From Clostridiaceae bacterium (GTDB taxonomy: Bacteria > Bacillota > Clostridia > Saccharofermentanales > UBA5734): 6,379 nt of DNA. Of the stretch, positions 1 to 5,981 are shown one piece after another (position 1 is the stretch's first letter; each line of letters begins with the position of its first letter). The notes under the pieces are model-generated. The model did no database searches. It was not told where the DNA came from and saw only the letters and a list, made by a program, of their open reading frames with translations. The translations under genes were made by a program, and so were the position numbers. The stretch is taken from assembly GCA_012727965.1 (NCBI GenBank), contig JAAYFZ010000057.1, positions 1-6,379 of the forward strand. The letters run 5' to 3'.

Positions 1-1
1 C

Positions 2-280
2 GAATGGAACTATGAAGTAAACGCAGCAATCGACCCTGTCAGCTATCAGATTTTCGCCGATACCTTCGATCATCTGTATGATCATGAAGCATACCCGCTA
101 AGCCACGATATTATTGTAGATTATCGCAGCAATTATCGGACGATTGAAACAAGCGGAAGCGAAATAAATCAACACTTCAACATGTGGCAGGACGATCCCT
201 ACTTCATCAGAGATTTCCAGGACATACTGGCCTTCCGCCGTAATGAGTTTGTAGACATAAGACTGGAGACATTGAAATGA
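2..280 (+). CDS. 3' end of an unrecognised protein gene (partial)
   Basis: An open frame enters from the left edge and ends at the TGA at 278-280, showing the last 92 residues of a longer protein. I do not recognise the family. The visible part is soluble-looking, rich in aromatic and acidic residues, with no membrane segment and no cysteine. The ending (around FIRDFQDILAFRRNEFVDIR) is probably an amphipathic helix. Its reality as a gene is supported by uninterrupted coding over the whole 276 bases before the helicase, by the ATGA stop/start overlap with that gene, and by the helicase's ribosome binding site lying inside it. The overlap suggests translational coupling, so this gene is probably the upstream member of the same operon, and its role may be linked to the nuclease-helicase. 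A loose likeness to the C-terminal helix of CotH-type kinases was considered but is too weak to use. Confidence 0.75.
   Translation, partial: EWNYEVNAAIDPVSYQIFADTFDHLYDHEAYPLSHDIIVDYRSNYRTIETSGSEINQHFNMWQDDPYFIRDFQDILAFRRNEFVDIRLETLK
265..268 (+). promoter_or_regulatory. Ribosome binding site of the nuclease-helicase gene
   Basis: GGAG at 265-268 lies eight bases before the ATG at 277, inside the coding sequence of the upstream gene. It supports the ATG at 277 as the true start and fits translational coupling through the ATGA overlap. Confidence 0.6.
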
Positions 281-3063
281 CGACAGAATTTTTAACCAAT
301 TACACAGAACAGACTTTTCTTGACAGGATTAAGCACAATCTTAGAATGTGTGACAGTTTCGTATTCTCAGTTAGCTTCATTAAAAAAGCTGGTCTTGTTC
401 TTCTTTTGAAAGAGATTGATGCGGCCTTGGCAAGAGGCTGTTCTGGCAGAATAATTACTTCGACCTATCAAAACTTTACCGATATTGAATCATTGCGGGC
501 TTTCTACGCGCTTGATAATAAATATTCTGCTTTTGAATGCCATCTTGATTTTGAGTGCTTCCATGATGAGAAATACTCCACTCTGGGATATCATTCAAAA
601 GGCTATATTTTCACGTTTAGGAATCATTGCGAAATTGTAATTGGCTCTTCTAACATAACCCGCTATGCCTTACTCAAGAATATCGAATGGGATCTTCTGC
701 TCAGCGAGTCGCTTGAATCAGCGATATATATGCAGACTATGAAGGAATATAATCACCTTTGGACTGAAACCTATGCGCTCGATGCTGAAATAATAAAAAA
801 GTACGAGAAGAGGCTCAATTATGCCATTGAAAGATGGGATATGGATTATGATTTAGCGAATGCTAAGATTAAGCCAAATTTCATGCAGCGGAATGCTTTA
901 AAAGAACTCAATCGCTATCGGACGATGGGAATATTCCGGGCCATAATGATCTGCAGCTCTGGCTCAGGTAAGACATTTCTATCGGCCTTTGATGCGCTTA
1001 ATTTTAACCCAAAAAGATTACTATATATTGTCCATGAGAGCTCTATACTTAAAAAATCTATGGAAACCTTTCAGATAGTATTTGGACCAGATATTTATTG
1101 TGGGTTATACACTGGTGAAAGCAAAGAACTGGACGCTGATTTTCTGTTCTCAACGAATATTCTAATGGCCAGAGATAGGGAATTGTTTGCGAAGGATTCA
1201 TTCGATTACATAATTATTGATGAGTGCCACCATGCCGCGGCAGAGAGCTACAAGAAGATAATTTCCTATTTTGAACCGGAGTTTTTGCTGGGACTGACAG
1301 CCACGCCGGAACGCATGGATAACCAGGATGTTTTAGAGCTGTTTGATAAGAATGTACCTTATGAGCTGCGTTTACGGGATGCGATCATTAATGATCTTGT
1401 AGTGCCTTTTCATTACTATGGAATCAGAGACACTATGGTTGAATACGGTCTGCCGAAAAATCAGGAAAGGAAAATGATTGCTCAGATTGTCGATGAGCAG
1501 CATTGCGAATTTGTCAGAGCTGAAATTGAAAAACATCGTCATCCCGGTAAGCTGAAAGCTCTGGTATTCTGCAGAAATATCACACATGCCCGGCAAATGT
1601 CAGAAGCATTGGGAGAGCATTATCACACTGCATATCTGACTGGCGCGAACACTGTTGGTGAACGTGTGCGCGCCTATGATGATTTGCAAAGTGAAACAAA
1701 AGAACTGGAGCTGCTTTGTTCTGTTGATATTCTAAATGAAGGTGTTGATATCCCTGGTGTGAATATGATCATCTTCTTGAGGCCGACAGAATCATCGACG
1801 GTTTTTATACAACAGCTGGGTCGCGGTTTGCGCAAGTTTGAAAACAAGCCTTATGTCACGGTACTTGATTTCATCGGTAACAGCTATAAACGCAGTGTTC
1901 AGATCGTCTTTGCCCTGGGCAATCTGGCACAGAATCTGGTTTTGGAAAAGAGATTAATGATGTCTCTGGTAAAAGATGATTTCTCGGCATTGCAGCTTCA
2001 GGATTATGGTGTTGAAATCCACATAGATGATCTCAGTAAGGAAGAAATAATCGAGAGCCTGGAAAACGAGAATTTCAACAGCTTGTCCTATATGAAACAG
2101 GACTACAATAATTTCAAACGATATATTGGCTCAGAGTTTTATCCTCGTCATTTAGATTTCCTCAATAATGACTGCGCCCCTGATTTACAAAGATTTATGA
2201 GTATTAAAATTTCAGGCAGAAAAACTGGCTGTTATTACAGTTTCCTCACAGGTATAGATGAAGAAGATTTGCCTTCGTTTTCTGATGAACAGACAATGTT
2301 CTTGAAATACGCATCCTCTCACCTGAATTTGGTCCGTCCACATGAGTTTGAGATAATTTCTATACTTCAAGATGAGCCTGCAACTTATGAAGAACTTAGT
2401 AACAGGCTAAGCAACGCTATTGATGACTGTTCTAAGAGCGAAATTGATCATGCGCTGAAGTATATGTTGAACAAAGCTGCTGTAAAATACGAAAATGATG
2501 TTTATTCACTTAATGTAGTAATGGATGATCAATTCCAGGAGCATCTACAGGACCTGCTTACTTATGGTCTGACCAAGTATCGAGCCGAGTATGATTCAGG
2601 TATAGATTTCATCCTATGGCATAGCTACAGAAATGATCAAGTACAGCTCAAACTGCTGAAGAACCCCGGTGATATTTTTAAGGGTACTTATATATATGGG
2701 AAGATGGTAGTTATATTTGCCTCTTTGAAGAAGGACGCAACTGTAGAAGAGAGGCTAAATTATAAGGACAAATTTCTTGCTCCTGATTTGTTTCAATGGG
2801 AAAGCGAAAACAACATTCGTGATAACGACCTGAAATTATTACGTCAAAGTGAATGTGCATATGTTTTTGTGCGTAAGGTTAGTTATGAGAATGGTATTGT
2901 GATGCCTTTTACCTTCGTAGGCAGAGGCCGTTTAACGAATCCGCGCAGACAGGATAAGATTGATAAGTCTACCGGCAGACCAGGACGAACATATCTGTTT
3001 GATATTCCGCTTGAGAATGAATTGCCAGACTATCTGCAGTATGATTTCGGACTGAATAGTTGA
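277..3063 (+). CDS. PLD-type nuclease / SF2 DEAD-DEAH helicase / DUF3427 fusion protein
   Basis: Predicted cytoplasmic, ATP-driven nucleic-acid translocase or helicase with a fused nuclease. Residues about 1-165 form a phospholipase-D-like domain with H106-x-K108, a GSSN motif at 123-126 and the acidic E137 in NIEWD. The Asp of a classic HxKx4D motif is absent (T113 in its place). About 200-560 is the SF2 motor: Q204 (Q-motif-like), Walker A S228-G-S-G-K-T233, DECH at 315-318, TAT at 341-343, motif V around 484-492 (DILNEGVDI), and QQLGRGLR at 512-519 with both motif VI arginines. About 685-745 has a helix-helix-helix-wing pattern suggesting a winged helix (inference). About 765-925 matches DUF3427, with its W-x-S core at 841-843 and a terminal LFDIPLENELP pattern. 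All ATPase motifs are intact and there is no frameshift. The length is near what I recall for this architecture (roughly 900-1050 residues). It overlaps the upstream gene by 4 bases and is followed after 9 bases by a NUDIX gene. Homologues are usually annotated DEAD/DEAH helicase, COG1061/COG3886. The biological role is not established here; DNA repair, restriction or phage defence are all possible. Confidence 0.93.
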   Translation: MTTEFLTNYTEQTFLDRIKHNLRMCDSFVFSVSFIKKAGLVLLLKEIDAALARGCSGRIITSTYQNFTDIESLRAFYALDNKYSAFECHLDFECFHDEKYSTLGYHSKGYIFTFRNHCEIVIGSSNITRYALLKNIEWDLLLSESLESAIYMQTMKEYNHLWTETYALDAEIIKKYEKRLNYAIERWDMDYDLANAKIKPNFMQRNALKELNRYRTMGIFRAIMICSSGSGKTFLSAFDALNFNPKRLLYIVHESSILKKSMETFQIVFGPDIYCGLYTGESKELDADFLFSTNILMARDRELFAKDSFDYIIIDECHHAAAESYKKIISYFEPEFLLGLTATPERMDNQDVLELFDKNVPYELRLRDAIINDLVVPFHYYGIRDTMVEYGLPKNQERKMIAQIVDEQHCEFVRAEIEKHRHPGKLKALVFCRNITHARQMSEALGEHYHTAYLTGANTVGERVRAYDDLQSETKELELLCSVDILNEGVDIPGVNMIIFLRPTESSTVFIQQLGRGLRKFENKPYVTVLDFIGNSYKRSVQIVFALGNLAQNLVLEKRLMMSLVKDDFSALQLQDYGVEIHIDDLSKEEIIESLENENFNSLSYMKQDYNNFKRYIGSEFYPRHLDFLNNDCAPDLQRFMSIKISGRKTGCYYSFLTGIDEEDLPSFSDEQTMFLKYASSHLNLVRPHEFEIISILQDEPATYEELSNRLSNAIDDCSKSEIDHALKYMLNKAAVKYENDVYSLNVVMDDQFQEHLQDLLTYGLTKYRAEYDSGIDFILWHSYRNDQVQLKLLKNPGDIFKGTYIYGKMVVIFASLKKDATVEERLNYKDKFLAPDLFQWESENNIRDNDLKLLRQSECAYVFVRKVSYENGIVMPFTFVGRGRLTNPRRQDKIDKSTGRPGRTYLFDIPLENELPDYLQYDFGLNS

Positions 3064-3067
3064 GGTG
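3062..3067 (+). promoter_or_regulatory. Ribosome binding site fixing a TTG start for the NUDIX gene
   Basis: GAGGTG at 3062-3067 begins inside the TGA stop codon of the helicase gene (3061-3063) and sits five bases before the TTG at 3073. There is no in-frame ATG or GTG nearby, and the first residues (MKKKTIRVTAAVI) are the normal N-terminus of this NUDIX subfamily, so TTG is the likely start. The SD-in-stop layout points to translational coupling with the helicase. Confidence 0.7.
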
Positions 3068-3072
3068 TTGAA

Positions 3073-3477
3073 TTGAAAAAGAAAACTATAAGAGTTACTG
3101 CGGCTGTCATATACCATGGCGATAAAATATTCGCGACAGAGCGAGGCTATGGCGAATTCAAAGGCCTGTGGGAATTTCCAGGCGGAAAAATTGAGCCAGA
3201 TGAATCGCCTCAGGAAGCATTAATCAGGGAGATAAAAGAGGAGCTTGATATCGATATTTCCGTAGGTGATTTAATTGACACTGTAGAGTATGATTACCCG
3301 CATTTTCATTTATCGATGGACTGTTTCTGGTGTAGTATTAGTGCCGGTGAAATATCTCTCAAAGAGGCAGAGTCAGCGAGATGGTTTAAAACTACTGAAT
3401 TGAATGAAGTTGTTTGGCTTCCGGCGGATATCGAGCTTCTCGAGACTATAAAAAATCAACTCAAGCAGATCGGTTGA
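3073..3477 (+). CDS. NUDIX hydrolase, MutT/NudG-like (d)NTP pyrophosphohydrolase
   Basis: A 134-residue cytoplasmic Mg2+-dependent pyrophosphohydrolase. Members of this family split nucleoside or deoxynucleoside triphosphates, often damaged or modified ones such as 8-oxo-dGTP or modified dCTP, to the monophosphate and pyrophosphate. The NUDIX box spans residues 38-60: G38, E44, R52-E53, E56-E57, with the box glycine replaced by D59 (EELDI), a substitution I recall as frequent in this subfamily. WEFPGGK at 33-39 is the usual MutT/NudG lead-in, and the EYDYPHFHLSMDCFW stretch is typical of proteins annotated '(deoxy)nucleoside triphosphate pyrophosphohydrolase'. The length is normal for a stand-alone member. 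It is read from TTG with a ribosome binding site that overlaps the helicase stop, so it is almost certainly co-expressed with the nuclease-helicase. Its last codons also encode one arm of the convergent terminator. The exact substrate cannot be told from sequence; no gene symbol is given because MutT, MutX and NudG cannot be separated here. Confidence 0.93.
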   Translation: MKKKTIRVTAAVIYHGDKIFATERGYGEFKGLWEFPGGKIEPDESPQEALIREIKEELDIDISVGDLIDTVEYDYPHFHLSMDCFWCSISAGEISLKEAESARWFKTTELNEVVWLPADIELLETIKNQLKQIG

Positions 3478-3495
3478 TATCTCCTGAGTTGATTT
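3450..3495 (-). terminator. Terminator hairpin between convergent genes, inside the NUDIX 3' end
   Basis: A perfect 11-bp inverted repeat: AAATCAACTCA at 3453-3463 and TGAGTTGATTT at 3485-3495, with a 21-base loop that holds a further 4-bp stem (AGAT 3467-3470 / ATCT 3479-3482). Read on the - strand the hairpin is followed by T residues from 3455 down to 3450, so it fits a Rho-independent terminator for the transglutaminase-like gene, whose stop is at 3531. On the + strand only TTTG follows, so termination of the helicase-NUDIX transcript here would be weaker. The left arm lies wholly within the last codons of the NUDIX gene. The stem is AT-rich, which lowers certainty. Confidence 0.6.
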
Positions 3496-3530
3496 GAATA
3501 CAATTCTGAGAGTATGGCAAGTCCTAGCAA

Positions 3531-4205
3531 TTAGACAGCGCTTGCTCCCGCGATTCTGGTTGGCAGATCCTGCATCAGCTCTGGCAGATGCTCGTACTTT
3601 TTCAGCTTCAGCATTACTGCCCGATCTGTAGAGACCATCAGCAGCGGCAGATCTGTTTCGCCTAAACCAGGCTTAACGGGAAAAGCCAGCTTCTCCTCAT
3701 CTATTGAGAATTCAGCATTTATACCATCCTTATTGCCGCGTGCATCGAGTCTGACCCAACTGCCAAGTGACTGGAAATAAACAGCGTTAAGACCGTGAAT
3801 GATCAAGGGTGATTCCATAGTTTCATCATTCTCATCAAGACGCAGGTACTGATAGCAGAGCGCAGTTGGTATGCCGTTGGCACGCAGAAGTGCGGCCAGC
3901 AGATGTGATTTGCCATAGCAAAGGCCCTCTCTCTTATCTAGGACGTCAGAGGCGCGCCAGTAGATATTACCACTGTTGATATCGGCTGAATGACTGATGC
4001 GGTCGCGGACAAACTCATAAGTCATGACGGCCAGTTCGATTTCCGGGTCAGGCCAGCGCAGCTCCTCAGGCTTCTCATTTACCTTCAGCATCATATTGTC
4101 TAGCAGCCATTTAGCTACGAATCTGATTTTTGGATTCTCATGATCGATCGCTTCTGTGTTAATCAGATAATCGGCAATTGATTTAGCCTCAGTGAAAAAT
4201 TCCAT
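3531..4205 (-). CDS. Transglutaminase-like cysteine protein
   Basis: A 224-residue protein of the transglutaminase-like (papain-fold) superfamily. The core is clear: catalytic Cys96 at the head of a helix (GLCYGKSHLLAALLRANGIP, the usual G-x-C-x4-H/S-x2-L-x-A-L-L-R-x2-G-I-P pattern), His137 in IHGLNAVYF, and Asp154 in WVRLDARG, which together form the Cys-His-Asp triad. No signal peptide or membrane segment is seen, so a cytoplasmic location is likely. The reaction is not known: bacterial members include proteases, amidases and cross-linkers, and small stand-alone ones are mostly uncharacterised. The ATG at 4205 is backed by a strong GGAGGA seven bases upstream. The gene lies 112 bases downstream of the symporter on the same strand, with a terminator hairpin touching its ribosome binding site, so its expression may depend on read-through or on a promoter in the short gap. 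It is convergent with the NUDIX gene. The domain call is firm; the function is open. Confidence 0.88.
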   Translation of the reverse strand: MEFFTEAKSIADYLINTEAIDHENPKIRFVAKWLLDNMMLKVNEKPEELRWPDPEIELAVMTYEFVRDRISHSADINSGNIYWRASDVLDKREGLCYGKSHLLAALLRANGIPTALCYQYLRLDENDETMESPLIIHGLNAVYFQSLGSWVRLDARGNKDGINAEFSIDEEKLAFPVKPGLGETDLPLLMVSTDRAVMLKLKKYEHLPELMQDLPTRIAGASAV

Positions 4206-4212
4206 CTATATA

Positions 4213-4218
4213 TCCTCC
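4213..4218 (-). promoter_or_regulatory. Strong ribosome binding site of the transglutaminase-like gene
   Basis: The - strand reads GGAGGA here (TCCTCC on +), seven bases before the ATG at 4205-4203. Only two bases separate it from the T-run of the upstream terminator hairpin, so the end of that terminator is physically continuous with this translation signal. Confidence 0.75.
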
Positions 4219-4250
4219 AAAAAAATGGGTCTGAATTTAATCAGACCCAT
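4219..4250 (-). terminator. Rho-independent terminator after the symporter gene
   Basis: A perfect 10-bp stem: on + ATGGGTCTGA at 4225-4234 and TCAGACCCAT at 4241-4250, with a six-base loop. Read on the - strand it is followed directly by six T residues (4224-4219) and then by the GGAGGA of the next gene. It lies 68 bases after the symporter stop and is the clearest terminator in the window. On the + strand the downstream side (AAAGTATTTT) is a poor T-tract and no + strand gene precedes it, so I assign it to the - strand. Confidence 0.82.
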
Positions 4251-4317
4251 AAAGTATTTTCACATATAAGATATAACGATTTTGCTGATTGTGCAATCAG
4301 GCTTCTTTGATCGCATA

Positions 4318-5835
4318 TTAGATAATATCCGCGTTGGCCTTGGCCTGTTCGAATTCAGCTTCGATCTCTGCAGATGGCTGCTTGTCGACAAGGCTGACAA
4401 CAATGATCAGAACAAAGGAGATGATGAAGGCAGGCAGCAGTTCATAAACAGCGAAGACTCCGCCTAGCGGATACAGCAGTTTAGGCCATAGCAGAGCAGC
4501 AATACCACCGCTTAGCATACCTGCAAGAGCACCTTTGAAGGTTGTACGCTTCCAGAATAGTGCTAAGAGCATCAGTGGTCCAAATGTTGCGCCGAAGCCT
4601 GCCCAGGCATGTGATACGATCTTAAAGATAGTACCGGTTGGATTTACTGCCATAAGCGCAGCCGCAATAGCAACAGCGATTATGACCAGTCGTGAGACCC
4701 AGAGGACCTGCTTCTCACTGGCATTCTTCTTGAGCACGCCTTTGAACAGGTTCTGAGAAATAGATGATGAAGTCATCAGAAGCTGTGAGTCTGATGTACT
4801 CATGGTGGCGGCAAGTATGCCTGAGAGAATAACACCAGCCAATACAGGTGTCAGAAGTTTCTCGCTCATCAGTATGAATACACGTTCACTGTCTGCTCCT
4901 GTAAGTGCTCCCGGGAAGACGGCGGCGCCAACTATACCGATCAGTACGGCTGCGGCTAGTGAAATAACGACCCAGACGACAGCGATGACTCTAGATTTTT
5001 TGAGCATACTAGCGTCCTTGATGGCCATGAAGCGAAGAAGAACATGCGGCATACCGAAATAGCCAAGGCCCCAGGCAAGAGCAGATACAACCTGGAGTGG
5101 TCCATAGGCAACTCTTAAGCCAGTCTCCGCGCTATGCACACCGAAGAGATCCAGGAAGCCCGGCATTGTGCGGGCATTGTCGATGACTGCATCGAGGCCG
5201 CCGGCATAAATCGTGCCGCTAATCAGGATGACAACAAGAGAAATTGACATTAAAATGCCCTGGATAAAATCAGTTGTACTCTCAGCCAGGAAACCGCCGA
5301 GAGTAGTATATATAACGATGACAGCAGCACTGACGACCATCATTGTCACATAATTGAAGCCGAAGATGCTCTCAAACAGTTTACCAGCAGCAACGAAACC
5401 GGAAGCTGTATAGACTGTGAAAAATATCAGAATAAATATGGCGGATATGATCATGAGTATGCGTTTTTTATCATGAAATCTATTGCTGAAAAAATCAGGA
5501 AGTGTGAATGAATTGTCAGCTATCTGACTATAGCGGCGCAGTCTCCTGGAAACTATCCTCCAGTTGAGATATGTGCCAATCGCCAAACCTATAGCGGTCC
5601 AGGCAGCTTCACCAACACCTGAGATATAAGCAAGTCCCGGCAGACCCATCAGCAGCCAGCTGCTCATATCAGATGCTTCTGCACTCATTGCAGTTACCCA
5701 TGGTCCCAAACTACGTCCGCCCAGGAAGAAATCCTCAGACTTCTTATTGCGCCGCGAATAGAGTAATCCGATCGCTATAACCAAAGCCAGATAAGCCAGC
5801 ATGGCTATCAGTATCCAGATCTGTTGTTGTGTCAT
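4318..5835 (-). CDS. putP: Sodium/proline-type symporter, SSS family
   Basis: A 505-residue integral membrane protein of the sodium:solute symporter family, most like PutP, which imports L-proline with Na+ across the cytoplasmic membrane. Many hydrophobic segments fit the 13-helix family fold: the first at about 6-25, others near 126-150, 162-180, 190-212, 283-307, 380-397 and 468-483, then a short charged cytoplasmic tail. Signatures: ASDMSSWLLMGLPG at 54-67, holding D56 and S58, which correspond to the Na+/proline residues Asp55 and Ser57 of E. coli PutP; GYFGMPHVLLRFMA at 258-271; and MSTSDSQLL at 345-353, where S346 and T347 correspond to the Na2-site Ser340/Thr341. The length is usual (about 490-510). 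The ATG at 5835 has GGAGGG eight bases upstream. A probable promoter lies just before it and a terminator just after, so it may be transcribed alone. The substrate is inferred from likeness to PutP; another small amino acid or osmolyte is possible. Confidence 0.9.
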   Translation of the reverse strand: MTQQQIWILIAMLAYLALVIAIGLLYSRRNKKSEDFFLGGRSLGPWVTAMSAEASDMSSWLLMGLPGLAYISGVGEAAWTAIGLAIGTYLNWRIVSRRLRRYSQIADNSFTLPDFFSNRFHDKKRILMIISAIFILIFFTVYTASGFVAAGKLFESIFGFNYVTMMVVSAAVIVIYTTLGGFLAESTTDFIQGILMSISLVVILISGTIYAGGLDAVIDNARTMPGFLDLFGVHSAETGLRVAYGPLQVVSALAWGLGYFGMPHVLLRFMAIKDASMLKKSRVIAVVWVVISLAAAVLIGIVGAAVFPGALTGADSERVFILMSEKLLTPVLAGVILSGILAATMSTSDSQLLMTSSSISQNLFKGVLKKNASEKQVLWVSRLVIIAVAIAAALMAVNPTGTIFKIVSHAWAGFGATFGPLMLLALFWKRTTFKGALAGMLSGGIAALLWPKLLYPLGGVFAVYELLPAFIISFVLIIVVSLVDKQPSAEIEAEFEQAKANADII

Positions 5836-5843
5836 ACTTGAGC

Positions 5844-5849
5844 CCTCCT
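5844..5849 (-). promoter_or_regulatory. Ribosome binding site of the symporter gene
   Basis: The - strand reads AGGAGGGCT; its GGAGGG core lies eight bases before the ATG at 5835-5833 and supports that start codon. Confidence 0.7.
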
Positions 5850-5873
5850 AAAAAATGCAAAACAATCCTCGCT

Positions 5874-5902
5874 ATTTTACCATAGTAAAGCGTTAGAGTA
5901 CG
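5874..5902 (-). promoter_or_regulatory. Probable extended -10 promoter of the symporter gene
   Basis: On the - strand TGGTAAAAT (5882-5874) is a good extended -10 element (TG-N-TAAAAT, one mismatch to TATAAT). With a 17-base spacer the -35 position (5902-5897) reads CGTACT, a poor match to TTGACA. Transcription would start near 5867 and give a leader of about 30 bases that ends in the ribosome binding site. The weak -35 is compatible with help from an activator. No start site is proven by sequence alone. Confidence 0.5.
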
Positions 5903-5909
5903 AGCCTTT

Positions 5910-5940
5910 TTGCATAATCAGGGCATGAAAATTGCATAAT
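5910..5940. repeat. Two direct copies of TTGCATAAT upstream of the symporter promoter
   Basis: TTGCATAAT occurs at 5910-5918 and again at 5932-5940 on the + strand, the starts 22 bases apart, which is close to two helical turns. Relative to the predicted start near 5867 the copies are centred at about -47 and -69. The layout resembles a tandem regulator site, but no specific regulator can be named, and the sequence is AT-rich, so chance is possible. Confidence 0.4.
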
Positions 5941-5981
5941 ATTCCAGATTTCAAATCATTAATCTAAGAAAAGACTGAAAA

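Noticed and set aside
1372..1596. Open frame on - strand inside the helicase gene
   Set aside because: It lies wholly opposite a clearly coding helicase region, has no ribosome binding site of note and resembles no family.
2932..3117. Open frame on - strand spanning the helicase/NUDIX junction
   Set aside because: It is antisense to two well-supported genes, with no recognisable protein.
277..3477. Naming the left operon as a specific known defence system (for example Mokosh or an Argonaute-linked helicase)
   Set aside because: Domains overlap in kind (PLD plus helicase), but there is no Argonaute and the DUF3427 plus NUDIX arrangement does not match a named system I can recall with certainty.
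4250..4300. Promoter for the transglutaminase-like gene (TTGCAC and TATCTT, spacer 17, - strand)
   Set aside because: The -35 matches only three of six bases and the -10 four of six in an AT-rich stretch, too weak to list as a feature.
4284..4302. Hairpin CTGATT-GTGC-AATCAG after the symporter stop as a second terminator
   Set aside because: The six-base stem is short and no T-run follows on the - strand; the stronger hairpin at 4225-4250 explains termination.
4282..5062. Three short + strand open frames (4282-4467, 4535-4756, 4802-5062) opposite the symporter gene
   Set aside because: They mirror the codon pattern of the symporter on the other strand; the translations are low-complexity and unlike known proteins.
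5162..5180. Direct repeat GGCATTGT, copies 11 bases apart
   Set aside because: It lies inside the symporter coding sequence and is explained by codon choice; there is no third copy and no array.
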